Shown here piece by piece: positions 26,577 to 34,787 of a stretch of DNA of 64,000 nucleotides. Origin of the DNA: Kribbella pratensis (GTDB lineage: Bacteria > Actinomycetota > Actinomycetes > Propionibacteriales > Kribbellaceae). The first letter of the stretch is position 1; each line of letters opens with the position of its first letter. Both the position numbers and the translations under genes were made by a program. The notes beneath the pieces are model-generated. The model saw only the letters and a program-made list of their open reading frames with translations, was not told where the DNA came from and did not search any database. The DNA is taken from positions 1,736,758 to 1,800,757 of the forward strand of contig NZ_SODU01000002.1 in the NCBI RefSeq assembly GCF_004366075.1, given 5' to 3'.

Positions 26577-28015
26577 TTGGCGGCTCCGTAGTCCTGGCCG
26601 GGCTTCCAGTCGCTGAAGGCGTAGTCGGCTTCGGAGACTTTGGCGCCGGCGGCCTTGGCCTTTGTCAGGGCCTGGGCACGGTCGGCCGACGTGGCGTCGC
26701 TCAGCTTCTTCAGTTCGGCCTTGAGGTCCTTGATCGATCCGCCCAGGTAGCCCTGGACGATGTTGCCGACGTGCGGGGTGACCGGCTTGCGCAGTGCGTC
26801 GACGCGCGCTATCGCGGGGTTCTTCACGATCGCCTGGGGCATCAGGAACACGTTTTTCTTGCAGTACTCGACGCCCTTCTTGTACGCGTCGACCACGTTC
26901 GACGACGCGACGAGGTCGAGGTTCAGCGGCGGTTGGTCCATCGCCTCGACCATTCCCTTCTGGTAGTCGTCGGACATGAAGGACGCGATCAGCTTCCCGG
27001 CGACGTCGGGATTCTTGCTGTCGGCGGAAACGAAGTACGTCGCAGCCGGCCGGCCGCGGTAGCACCACGGATTCATGCCGGAAGTCGGCACCAGAATCTG
27101 TCCGGACGCGAGCTTGTCGACGATCGTCGGTGCCAGCGCCTTCGATCCACCGGCACACCAGATGCCGTCGATGAACGTCCCGACCGCCCCGGACGCGTAC
27201 CGGGTGCGAGCATCGACGACACCGAAATTGTTGGAGCCCGGCATGATCAACTTGTCTTCGTTCAGCTGCTTCAGGAACTCGATCACGCCCACGTAGGCGT
27301 CATGGTGATAGGCGTACTCGCCGGTGGTGAACTGCAGCCCTTGGTATCCGGGGAAGCCGGCAGCCTGCGCCATGTCGTCGACCTGGTCACGGATGCGCCC
27401 GCCGTCCGCACCGATCGCCAACGTGAGCGGCTGGATCCCGGCCGACTTGAGCTTCCCCAACGCGTCCTTGAACGCGGCGTAGTCCGTGGGGACGTTGTTC
27501 GGGTCGAGTCCGGCCTTGGACCAGTGGTCCTTGTTCACCCACACCAGCGTCGAGCTCTGCCGGAAACTGAACATCGGGAAGCCGTACAGCTTGCCGTCCA
27601 GTTGGGTGATGCCCTCGGTGAACGCGTCCTTCGGAAGCTTGGACTTGATGTCAGCCGGGATCGTGACCTCGTGTACCCATTTGCCACTCACCAGGGCAGG
27701 CAGCGGAAGCCCGATCACGTTCGAGTAGACGTCCGGCATCTTGTTGGCCTGATGCGCGAGCTGGAACGCCTGGGTCGCCTTGGACGCGTCGTAGTACGTA
27801 TGGGCGACGTTGGTCTTCAAAGACGGCGATTGGGTCTTGGCCCAGTCGTCGTTGAGGTGCTTGAACGAACTGAAGTGGTCCCACCAGTCCAGCGTTCCGG
27901 TGGCGCCTCCGCTCGTGCTCCCGGACTGAGAGCTCGAGCCGCTGCATCCGGTCGCGGCTCCGACGGCGGCGAATACTGATGCGCCGAGCAGACTGCGACG
28001 TGTCATCCCGGTCAT
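26573..28015 (-). CDS. Sugar ABC transporter solute-binding lipoprotein
   Basis: A 480-residue extracellular binding protein of the CUT1 family. A signal peptide with twin arginine (MTGMTRRSLLG) and lipobox GAATGCSG places the lipidated Cys near residue 24. A Ser/Gly linker precedes the mature domain, which has the typical FSSFKHLNDDW and a hinge region FIDGIWCAGG. It delivers an oligosaccharide to the two permeases encoded upstream. AAGGAG lies five bases before the ATG. The flanking GH39 enzyme suggests a xylo-oligosaccharide or similar beta-linked sugar; that is inference from context. No ATPase gene is present, so a shared MsiK-type ATPase probably energises it. Confidence 0.85.
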   Translation of the reverse strand: MTGMTRRSLLGASVFAAVGAATGCSGSSSQSGSTSGGATGTLDWWDHFSSFKHLNDDWAKTQSPSLKTNVAHTYYDASKATQAFQLAHQANKMPDVYSNVIGLPLPALVSGKWVHEVTIPADIKSKLPKDAFTEGITQLDGKLYGFPMFSFRQSSTLVWVNKDHWSKAGLDPNNVPTDYAAFKDALGKLKSAGIQPLTLAIGADGGRIRDQVDDMAQAAGFPGYQGLQFTTGEYAYHHDAYVGVIEFLKQLNEDKLIMPGSNNFGVVDARTRYASGAVGTFIDGIWCAGGSKALAPTIVDKLASGQILVPTSGMNPWCYRGRPAATYFVSADSKNPDVAGKLIASFMSDDYQKGMVEAMDQPPLNLDLVASSNVVDAYKKGVEYCKKNVFLMPQAIVKNPAIARVDALRKPVTPHVGNIVQGYLGGSIKDLKAELKKLSDATSADRAQALTKAKAAGAKVSEADYAFSDWKPGQDYGAAK

Positions 28016-28024
28016 TTCTACTCC

Positions 28025-28894
28025 TTAGGACTTGACTGCTCCGGAGATTCCCTCGACGAAGTAGCGCTGCAGGAAGATGAAGAGCACGACCACGGGGACG
28101 ATCGAGATCACCCCGGCCGCGGCCATGCCGGACCAGTCGGTCGCGGTCTCGCCGACGAACGCCTGCATGCCGACGCTCACCGTCCGGAGATCCGGCCGGC
28201 TGAAGGTGAACACCAGTGGCAGGAAGAAGGCGTTCCAGGTCGTGATGAAGGTGAGGACCGCGACGGTCGCCGTGACCGGCATCGCCAGCGGCAGCATCAC
28301 CGAGAAGAAGATACGGACGAACCCGGCGCCGTCGACGACCGCGGCCTCCTCCAGTTCGCGGGGGATCTGCCGGAAATATCCGTAGTACAGGAGGATCGCC
28401 GACACGTACGCCCCGCCGCTGAGCGCCAGGATCATTCCACCCAGCGAGTCGATCAGGTGCAGCTGCATCGAGATCTTGACCACCGGGATGATCGTGTAGC
28501 CGGTGGGGACGAACAGCGTCGCGATCAGTACGCCGAGGAACACCTTGGACCCGCGGAATCGGTAACGGGCCAGGACATAGCCCGCGGTCGCGCAGCGGAT
28601 GGTGACGATGACGACGGTGATGACTGTGGTGACCACGGTGTTGATCAGGTACCGGCCGAAGTGCGCGTCGTTCCACGCCCGCGCATAGTTGTCCCAGACG
28701 AACTTCGAAGGCCACAGCTTCAGGCCGCCCGCAAACATCTCCATGTTGTCCTTGAGCGAGGCCGACAGCATCCACAGGAACGGGAAGATCCAGAGCACCG
28801 CGATACCCACCAGGAAGAGCGCGGCGATCCACCAAGGCAGCCGGTGCAACAGCCGCCGTTGCCGATCCGTGCGTACGACGACTTGCGCTGTCAT
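28025..28894 (-). CDS. Carbohydrate ABC transporter permease, MalG type
   Basis: A 289-residue inner-membrane permease with six predicted helices. The ATPase-docking EAA loop reads RELEEAAVVDGAGFVRIFFSV near residue 190, and the C-terminus VEGISGAVKS is that of MalG/ThuG-like subunits. A basic N-terminus (TDRQRRLLHRLPWW) precedes the first helix. The ATG overlaps the stop of the partner permease (ATGA), and the solute-binding protein begins nine bases after its stop. A longer in-frame reading upstream overlaps the other permease and is a shadow. Confidence 0.85.
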   Translation of the reverse strand: MTAQVVVRTDRQRRLLHRLPWWIAALFLVGIAVLWIFPFLWMLSASLKDNMEMFAGGLKLWPSKFVWDNYARAWNDAHFGRYLINTVVTTVITVVIVTIRCATAGYVLARYRFRGSKVFLGVLIATLFVPTGYTIIPVVKISMQLHLIDSLGGMILALSGGAYVSAILLYYGYFRQIPRELEEAAVVDGAGFVRIFFSVMLPLAMPVTATVAVLTFITTWNAFFLPLVFTFSRPDLRTVSVGMQAFVGETATDWSGMAAAGVISIVPVVVLFIFLQRYFVEGISGAVKS

Positions 28895-29796
28895 CGCTGG
28901 TCTCCTCTCAGCCGGCGACCGGCGTACACGCCCCACAACTGAAGGGCTCCGACGACGGCGACCAGCAGCCCGAAGATCACCGCAGCCGCGGAGGCGTGTC
29001 CGAGTTGGGGGATCGAGGCGGCGAAGGCCCAGCGGTAGATGTAGATCTCGATGATCTCGGTGTGGAAATACGGTCCACCGCCGGTCAGGGTGTACATCAG
29101 GTCGAAGTTGTGGAAGGTCTCTTCGACCGTCAGCACGGTGATGATGATCAGGAACGGCTTGAGCATCGGCAGCGTGATGTGCCGGAAGAGTTGCCCGGTG
29201 CCGGCGCCGTCGATCCGGGCGGCCTCGTACAACTCGTACGGGATGGTCTGCAGCGCCGCGAGCCAGTAGATCATCGTGACGCCGAAGAACTTCCACACGT
29301 ACAGAACAGCTGCTGTCGGCAGGGCCAGGTGCTGGTCACCCAGGAAGTCGACGCCGCCGAACCCGAGCTTCGTCAACGCCGTGCTAACCGGTCCGCTGGC
29401 CGGATCCAGGATGAAGCGCATCACCACGCCGATGATCGCCGTCGTGGTCACCACCGGGATGAAGAACGCCGAACGCAGTAAGCCGATCAGGGGCAGCTTC
29501 GGCGAGTTGAGAACCATTGCCAGCAGCAACGTGAGCAGCACCCGCGCCGGCACCACCAGCAACATGAAGAACAATGTGACCTTGAACGAGTTCCAGAACA
29601 GCGGATCGGCGAAGACTTCGCGGTAATTGCTCAGGCCAACGAACTTCTGATCGGCGTCGAAACCGTTCCACTCGACCAGCGAGTACCAGTAGCTCGCGAT
29701 GATCGGGTAGATGGTGTAAACGCCGTACAGCACGACGGTCGGCACCAGGAAGATCCAGATCCAGGTGGTCCTGAGTCGTACAGATCTGCCAGTCAT
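28891..29796 (-). CDS. Carbohydrate ABC transporter permease, MalF type
   Basis: A 301-residue inner-membrane permease starting TGRSVRLRTTWIWIFL, with six predicted helices. The EAA loop is YELYEAARIDGAGTGQLFRHI near residue 198. A periplasmic segment (VEWNGFDADQKFVGLSNY) after helix 1 is typical of the UgpA/MalF-like CUT1 partner. It forms the heterodimeric channel with the MalG-type protein, whose start overlaps this stop. It begins seven bases after the aldo/keto reductase stop. Confidence 0.85.
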   Translation of the reverse strand: MTGRSVRLRTTWIWIFLVPTVVLYGVYTIYPIIASYWYSLVEWNGFDADQKFVGLSNYREVFADPLFWNSFKVTLFFMLLVVPARVLLTLLLAMVLNSPKLPLIGLLRSAFFIPVVTTTAIIGVVMRFILDPASGPVSTALTKLGFGGVDFLGDQHLALPTAAVLYVWKFFGVTMIYWLAALQTIPYELYEAARIDGAGTGQLFRHITLPMLKPFLIIITVLTVEETFHNFDLMYTLTGGGPYFHTEIIEIYIYRWAFAASIPQLGHASAAAVIFGLLVAVVGALQLWGVYAGRRLRGDQR

Positions 29797-29803
29797 GATC
29801 CGG

Positions 29804-30628
29804 TTACCTGATCTGGCTGAGCGCGAAGGTGCGGGGATCGTTGCCGATCCGGTGGCCGGCCTCCAGCGCGGTGATCGAGGCGACCTCGTCGTCGGTCAGT
29901 TCGAACCCGCCGAGATCGAAGTTCGCGCGGATCCGTTCGGGAGAGACCGACTTGGGGATGACGAGATGTCCTTGTTGGAGGTGCCAACGGAGCACAACCT
30001 GGGCCGGCGTCACGTGATGAGCGTCGGCGATCGACGCCAGTACCGGAAGATCGAGATCGTGCCCCTGACCGAGCGGAGAGTACGCCGCGATCGCGATCGA
30101 CCGCTCGCGGCACAGCTCGGTCAGGGCGCGCTGCTGATAGCTGGGATGCAGCTCGATCTGGTTGACCGCCGGAACGATCTCGCTCTCCTTGGCCAAGCGG
30201 TTCAGGTGTTCGGGCAGGAAGTTCGACACGCCAATCGCCCGTACCCGCCCGTCGGCGTAGATCCGCTCCAGCGCACGCCAACTGTCGACATAGCGATCGG
30301 CAGTCGGGTGGGGCCAGTGCACGAGATACTGATCCGCGTAGTCCAGGCCGAGGCGCTGCAGCGTTTCGTCGTACGCCGTCAGTGCCGACTCGTAACCGTG
30401 CTCCCCGTTGCGCAACTTGGTGGTGACGAACAGTTCGTCGCGCGGAAGACCGCTGGCCCGTACGGCGGCACCCACACCGGCCTCGTTGTTGTACGCCGCC
30501 GCAGTGTCGATGTGGCGGTACCCGACCTCGATCGCCTGCTCGACCACGCGCTGGGTGTCGCTCGGCGGGACCTGGAAGACGCCGAAACCACGCTGGGGAA
30601 CCTGTACGCCGTTGTCAAGTGTGATCAT
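29804..30628 (-). CDS. Aldo/keto reductase
   Basis: A 274-residue NADPH-dependent (beta/alpha)8 reductase of the AKR5-like group. Catalytic residues are visible: Asp and Tyr in HIDTAAAYNNE (near residues 40-50), Lys in VTTKLRNGE, and His in QYLVHWPHP. The cofactor segment VIPKSVSPERIRAN near residue 225 is typical. In this operon, five bases after the GH39 gene, it probably reduces a monosaccharide released by that enzyme, for example xylose to xylitol; the SDR at the end could then oxidise the alcohol. That pathway is inference. Confidence 0.85.
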   Translation of the reverse strand: MITLDNGVQVPQRGFGVFQVPPSDTQRVVEQAIEVGYRHIDTAAAYNNEAGVGAAVRASGLPRDELFVTTKLRNGEHGYESALTAYDETLQRLGLDYADQYLVHWPHPTADRYVDSWRALERIYADGRVRAIGVSNFLPEHLNRLAKESEIVPAVNQIELHPSYQQRALTELCRERSIAIAAYSPLGQGHDLDLPVLASIADAHHVTPAQVVLRWHLQQGHLVIPKSVSPERIRANFDLGGFELTDDEVASITALEAGHRIGNDPRTFALSQIR

Positions 30629-30633
30629 CGCGG

Positions 30634-32352
30634 TCAGCTGCTCGGTTCGAGGATCAACAACGATGCCGACGGCAACGGCAGCGAGACCTCAAGAGACACC
30701 TCGCCGTCGACCGTGAGGCTGCGTTCCGGTTCGAACTCCTCGAGACCCTGCCGGCTCTTGATCGTGGCCAACTGTTCGGCGGTCGGGTCCTGGGGCGAGC
30801 CGAGCCCTTGCCAGACGGTGAAGGCATTGCTGTGGTCGGCGTCGATGCGCAGATGCCGCAACCGGTACGATCCCGCAGCCAGATTGCGCAAGGTCAAGTT
30901 CACCGGTGTCAGGTCAGGGCTGGTCTGGTACTGGTCGTCGATGTGCCGCCAGACCAGTACGGCGACGCTCCCGTCCTCCGAACGCGAAGCCAGGGCGTCG
31001 ACTTCCTCGGGCATGCTGCTGCCGTCGGTGCCCTCGAGCTCGCTGACCTGCCAGGCCGCGTCCGAGGTCGTGCGGAGACGGTCCTGCCCTAGCAGCGACA
31101 GCATCCGATAGGCGTTGAGGAACGGCTTCTCGACGCCGCCAGCGGTGAGGAAGGAGCGGGTGCCTTCGAAGTAGCGTTCGGCCTCGAAGTAGAAGCTCCA
31201 CGAGGTGGCGTACGCGACCTGCGCCGGCTCAGTCGCGTTCAGATCGAGGATCTTCTTCATCAGCTTCGCCTGGAAGACCGGGTAGTACTCGGTGTTCTGG
31301 AAGCTGTAGTTGCGGTTGTCGTAGCGTCCGAAGTGCGCCGGCACCGCCGCGTCGCACTCGTCGACGATCACCGGCAGCTCGGCGTACGCGTCGTACGAAC
31401 CGATCAGCCGGTTGAACTCGCGCAGGTCGTACAGCATCTTCGTCGACGACGGGCTGAGCTGCTCGGCCGCTGGCTCGGCGAACGGGCGGTAGTCGCGGGT
31501 CGGGAAGTGGCAGCCTTTCGTGTGGTACGAGATGAAGTCCAGCGGCTCGCCGCGACGCGAGGTGTAGTCCAGGAAACCCTGCAGGAAGTTCAGTCCGCCG
31601 CTGGTGACAGCCGGTCCGCCGACCTTCGCCTCGGGCAGCACGGCCCGGATGGCCTGGACCGTTGCGGTGTAGAGCTCGTTGTACTGGTCGAGGGTGCCGC
31701 GCCAGTAGTCGATGTCCGGCTCGTTCCACAGCTCCCAGAGCCAGGTCTTCACCTCGGCCTCGCCGTAGCGGTCGATGCAGTGCCGAACCGTGGCGCTGAT
31801 CAGGCCCGCCCACTTCTCGTAGTCCTTGGGCGGATATCCCCAGGCGCCCGCCTCGTAGTTGGTGTAGGCCGTCGGGCTCGGTACGACGGTCAGCTCGGCG
31901 GCCTCGGGTGGCAGCAGGTCGCGCGGTGTGAAGCCGAGCTCCACCAGTAGGTGGTGTCCGGCGCCGACAATCGCGTCGTACGCCTGATCCAGCAGGGTGA
32001 AGTCGTAGTACGGGTTGCCGTCGGCGTCCTCGTGGTAGACGTTGCCGGAGCTCCAGTGCGGGATGCCGAATCCGCTGCCGGAGCAGTACATGTAGTGCGG
32101 CCGGACGAAGTAGCCGGCGCCGGAGAAGTCGGCGAAGGTCTGCAGCAGGCGCTTTCCGGTGGGCATGTACGTCCAGTTGAACTCGTCGTACCCGAAGCTC
32201 TCCCAGATGCGCGCCAGCGGGCCCTCGATCTCCGCGGCGTCGACCTCGATCGTCGCCGCGGTGACGTGCGGAGCGTCGGGGTTCCGGGGAGCGGCGGGCG
32301 GGAAGGGGCCAAGTGCCCTGCGTCCGGTGTGAACCGCTGTGTCTGTGGTCAT
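30634..32352 (-). CDS. GH39-family glycosidase (beta-xylosidase-like)
   Basis: A 572-residue protein with a (beta/alpha)8 domain of glycoside hydrolase family 39. The acid/base Glu is in WELWNEPDIDYW near residue 197 and the nucleophile Glu in PVIVDECDAAV near residue 328. The N-terminal Trp/Tyr-rich segment (FGYDEFNWTYMPTGK) and LLVELGFTP are also typical. A C-terminal beta-sandwich follows (about 430-572). There is no signal peptide, so it acts in the cytoplasm on imported oligosaccharides. It is the first gene of the operon, divergent from the GntR regulator. Family members cut xylosides or iduronides; xyloside is the more likely in this context. Confidence 0.82.
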   Translation of the reverse strand: MTTDTAVHTGRRALGPFPPAAPRNPDAPHVTAATIEVDAAEIEGPLARIWESFGYDEFNWTYMPTGKRLLQTFADFSGAGYFVRPHYMYCSGSGFGIPHWSSGNVYHEDADGNPYYDFTLLDQAYDAIVGAGHHLLVELGFTPRDLLPPEAAELTVVPSPTAYTNYEAGAWGYPPKDYEKWAGLISATVRHCIDRYGEAEVKTWLWELWNEPDIDYWRGTLDQYNELYTATVQAIRAVLPEAKVGGPAVTSGGLNFLQGFLDYTSRRGEPLDFISYHTKGCHFPTRDYRPFAEPAAEQLSPSSTKMLYDLREFNRLIGSYDAYAELPVIVDECDAAVPAHFGRYDNRNYSFQNTEYYPVFQAKLMKKILDLNATEPAQVAYATSWSFYFEAERYFEGTRSFLTAGGVEKPFLNAYRMLSLLGQDRLRTTSDAAWQVSELEGTDGSSMPEEVDALASRSEDGSVAVLVWRHIDDQYQTSPDLTPVNLTLRNLAAGSYRLRHLRIDADHSNAFTVWQGLGSPQDPTAEQLATIKSRQGLEEFEPERSLTVDGEVSLEVSLPLPSASLLILEPSS

Positions 32353-32409
32353 CGGCGTCGTGACCTCTCTCTGCCTGAGCGGGAGCTTCAGAGTCTGCTC
32401 GGCACTTCG

Positions 32410-32445
32410 TTTACTGTCAATGGGTAACTGTTTACAATCTACAGT
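32410..32445 (+). promoter_or_regulatory. Promoter of the GntR gene with three spaced half-sites
   Basis: TTTACT (32410-32415), 17 bases and TACAAT (32433-32438) form a clear promoter reading toward the regulator. ACTGT occurs at 32413-32417 and 32427-32431 and its complement ACAGT at 32441-32445, each 14 bases apart, so an inverted pair flanks the -10. On the other strand TTGACA (32413-32418 complement) could be the -35 for GH39. This looks like a shared operator for the GntR protein. Confidence 0.55.
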
Positions 32446-32509
32446 GATGCTCGGGAGGGGTTAGAGTGCATCGGATACTGGCGGTAACTGGCTTGAGGAG
32501 GTGGTCGGC

Positions 32510-33190
32510 TTGATCCCCGACGATGTCGTGTCCCCGCTGCCGTCGCAGCGCGCTCTCGGTGATCTGGTGACCGACGTGCTCCGGGAAATGATCACGGGCG
32601 GCCGGTTCCAGCCGGGCCAGCATCTCAAGGAGACCGAGCTGGCCGAGGCGCTCAAGGTCAGTCGCGGTCCGATCCGGCAGGCGCTGGCCCGGCTCGAGGA
32701 AGAGGGGCACGTGGAGCTCCGGCGGCACCGCGGGGCGTTCGTCAGCACCTTGACCAGGACCGATGTCGAGGAGGTGCACACCCTTCGCGGCGCGATCGAA
32801 CGACTGGCCGCCGGCCGTGCGTGCACCCGGATGCAGGGCGCGGGCTTCGCCGAGATGGACGAGGTCCTGGAGCAGATGAAGAGCGTCGACACCAAGATCG
32901 ATCCGGAGGACGCCGTACGGCTGGACCTCCAGTTCCACGACATCATCTACGCGTATTGCGACCACTCGCGCGTGCAGCGCGTCTGGGAATCCATCCGCGG
33001 GCAGGTGACCGTTTTCCTGCGCGCGCGGAACGCGAGTTTCCCGGATTTCCTGGAGGTCGGCTACAGCGAGCACAAGGAGCTGCGCGACGCGCTCGCTCTG
33101 GGGGATCCGCAAGCTGCGCAGGACGGAATCGACAAGCACATCCTCGGCGCGTACGAGCGACTGAAGCGACTCAACCTGCCTGACCGCTGA
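32510..33190 (+). CDS. GntR/FadR-family (FCD) transcriptional regulator
   Basis: A 226-residue repressor with an N-terminal winged helix (ELAEALKVSRGPIRQALARLEEEGHVELRRHRGAFV split across residues 40-75) and an all-helical FCD effector domain whose metal-binding His/Asp are suggested by DLQFHDIIY and YSEHKELRDAL. The start is a TTG: AGGAGG (32496-32501) lies eight bases before it, whereas the GTG at 32501 overlaps that site. FCD regulators usually sense sugar acids or organic acids. Divergent placement next to the GH39 operon, with shared half-sites, argues it controls that operon and itself. Confidence 0.82.
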   Translation: MIPDDVVSPLPSQRALGDLVTDVLREMITGGRFQPGQHLKETELAEALKVSRGPIRQALARLEEEGHVELRRHRGAFVSTLTRTDVEEVHTLRGAIERLAAGRACTRMQGAGFAEMDEVLEQMKSVDTKIDPEDAVRLDLQFHDIIYAYCDHSRVQRVWESIRGQVTVFLRARNASFPDFLEVGYSEHKELRDALALGDPQAAQDGIDKHILGAYERLKRLNLPDR

Positions 33191-33224
33191 CCTGCTCGAG
33201 TGTGGTTTGTGGAATGGTTGCAGG

Positions 33225-33842
33225 ATGGTGGATCCACGGGCGCAGCGGACGATCGATGCGTTGCTGAGCGCTGCGGAAGAGCTCTTCGCTGCTCGGTCCG
33301 TCGCTGACGTCACGGTCGAAGAGATAGCGGCGACTGCTGGTGTCGCGGTCGGGTCGGTTTACAACCATTTCGGATCGAAGGCCGGGCTGTACGCCGCCCT
33401 GGTCGAGCGGGCCGTTGTCGTGGATCGGCAGTTCATGGATCTCGCGTACGTCGAGGGCCGCGGACCGGTCGAGCAGTTGTACGCCGCGGCCGATGAGTAT
33501 CTCGCGTTCTATCTGGCGAATCCGGAGTACTTCCGGATGCTGGCGTTTCCGGCGGAGCCGGGGAGTTACGCCGCGGGACAGGAACTCGCGGACCGGTTGG
33601 CGGACTCCGTGGACGAGCAGAACCGGCGGATGGTCGACGCGATCAAGCGCGGTATCAAGGCCGGCACGATCCGTAAGGTCAACGCGGCGGACATGGCAAC
33701 GGTGCTGTGGTCCTCGTGGAACGGGATCATCAGCCTGGGCTGGCGGCAGGATCGCCTGCAACGTAACCCGAGACAGCTGAAGCGCCTGCTCCGCGCGGCG
33801 ACGGACGCCTTCGCCCGCGGTCTGCTGGTCGAACGCGACTGA
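33225..33842 (+). CDS. TetR-family transcriptional regulator
   Basis: A 205-residue regulator. The helix-turn-helix is VTVEEIAATAGVAVGSVYNHFG, seen as VEEIAATAGVAVGSVYNHF near residues 29-48, followed by KAGLYAALVERAV. The C-terminal helical ligand domain is variable. Start: ATG at 33225; a GTG one codon on is equally possible, and an upstream TTG at 33207 has no ribosome site. It is followed 72 bases later by an alpha/beta hydrolase gene whose promoter carries a 23-bp near-palindrome, so it probably represses that gene and its downstream partners. Confidence 0.85.
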   Translation: MVDPRAQRTIDALLSAAEELFAARSVADVTVEEIAATAGVAVGSVYNHFGSKAGLYAALVERAVVVDRQFMDLAYVEGRGPVEQLYAAADEYLAFYLANPEYFRMLAFPAEPGSYAAGQELADRLADSVDEQNRRMVDAIKRGIKAGTIRKVNAADMATVLWSSWNGIISLGWRQDRLQRNPRQLKRLLRAATDAFARGLLVERD

Positions 33843-33844
33843 GA

Positions 33845-33903
33845 TTGCGGCCGGCAACGGCCGGTGCTAGGGTGCGGACACTTCTTGCAATGATTACAAG
33901 AAG
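33845..33903 (+). promoter_or_regulatory. Promoter and TetR-type operator of the hydrolase operon
   Basis: TTGCGG (33845-33850), 17 bases and TAGGGT (33868-33873) predict transcription starting near 33880. Directly there, 33881-33903, is a near-perfect palindrome: CTTCTTG and CAAGAAG as outer arms with AAT/ATT as inner arms and one mismatched pair. Its right arm touches the AAGGAGG ribosome site (33901-33907). A bound TetR protein would block initiation. Confidence 0.62.
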
Positions 33904-33914
33904 GAGGTCGCGGC

Positions 33915-34787
33915 GTGATGACGGACTCGCGCGATGCGCGGTTGGGTACGGCGTACGAGGTCGAGTTGCCGGCCGGCACGTTGCGGTACCACGCAGTCGG
34001 GGACGGTCCGCCGATCGTCTTTGTGCATGGGTATCTGGTGAACGCGAACCTGTGGCGGAAGGTCGTGCCGCTGTTGTCGGGGCAGTTCCGGTGCATCACG
34101 CCGGACTGGCCGTTGGGGTCTCATCTGGTGCCGATGAACCGCGACGCCGATCTGTCGCCGCCCGGAATCGCGACGTTGATCGCGGATTTCCTGGTCGCAC
34201 TCGATCTGCGGGATGTGATCCTGTTCGGCAACGACTCGGGCGGCGCCTACAGTCAGCTCGCTGCGGCGACGTACCCGGAGCGCATCGGAAGGCTGGTGCT
34301 GGCCTCGTGCGAGACGCCGGACTGCACGTGGCCGCCGACGCCGGGCGGCTTTCCGCTGCTCAAGCGGACGGCGGTACATCCGTTGACGTACCGCGCGCTG
34401 TATCAGGTGCTGCGATGGCCCGGGAGTTGGCGATGGCGGAACACGTACGGCTGGCTGGCCAAGTACCCGATCGACGAGGTCACGATGCGCAGCTACATCG
34501 ATCCGGTGCTGAACGATTCGGCGATTCGGTGCGACGGGCGGAAGGCGATCGGCTCGGTCGACGAGCGGTACAGCCGGGCTGCCGCCGCAACGCTCGTCGA
34601 GGAGTTCGGTAAGCCGGTCGACTTCCTCTGGGCTGGGGAGGATCACGTGTTCCCGACGGCGCACGCGACGGCGTACGCCGAGCGGCTCGGGACCCGGGTG
34701 CAACTGATCCCGGACTCCTTCACGTACGTCGCTGAGGATCAGCCCGAGCTTGTCGCGCGGGAAGGGTTGGCGCGATGGCAGCAATAG
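33915..34787 (+). CDS. Alpha/beta hydrolase, haloalkane-dehalogenase/epoxide-hydrolase-like
   Basis: A 290-residue alpha/beta-fold enzyme. The oxyanion motif FVHGYLVNANLWRKV is near residue 35. The nucleophile elbow LFGNDSGGAYSQL puts Asp in the nucleophile position (near residue 110), as in haloalkane dehalogenases and epoxide hydrolases. The acid region is FLWAGEDHVFP. The expected catalytic His near the C-terminus is not obvious: the usual H-x-x-x-EDQPE reads FTYVAEDQPELV, with Thr where His is expected. The start is GTG at 33915, seven bases from AAGGAGG. Its end overlaps the HD gene by 13 bases. Substrate unknown. Confidence 0.78.
   Translation: MMTDSRDARLGTAYEVELPAGTLRYHAVGDGPPIVFVHGYLVNANLWRKVVPLLSGQFRCITPDWPLGSHLVPMNRDADLSPPGIATLIADFLVALDLRDVILFGNDSGGAYSQLAAATYPERIGRLVLASCETPDCTWPPTPGGFPLLKRTAVHPLTYRALYQVLRWPGSWRWRNTYGWLAKYPIDEVTMRSYIDPVLNDSAIRCDGRKAIGSVDERYSRAAAATLVEEFGKPVDFLWAGEDHVFPTAHATAYAERLGTRVQLIPDSFTYVAEDQPELVAREGLARWQQ

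Noticed and set aside
26577..27158. Upstream extension of the SDR frame into the binding-protein gene
   Set aside because: The extra residues are out-of-frame reading of the solute-binding protein; GTG at 26576 overlaps its stop.
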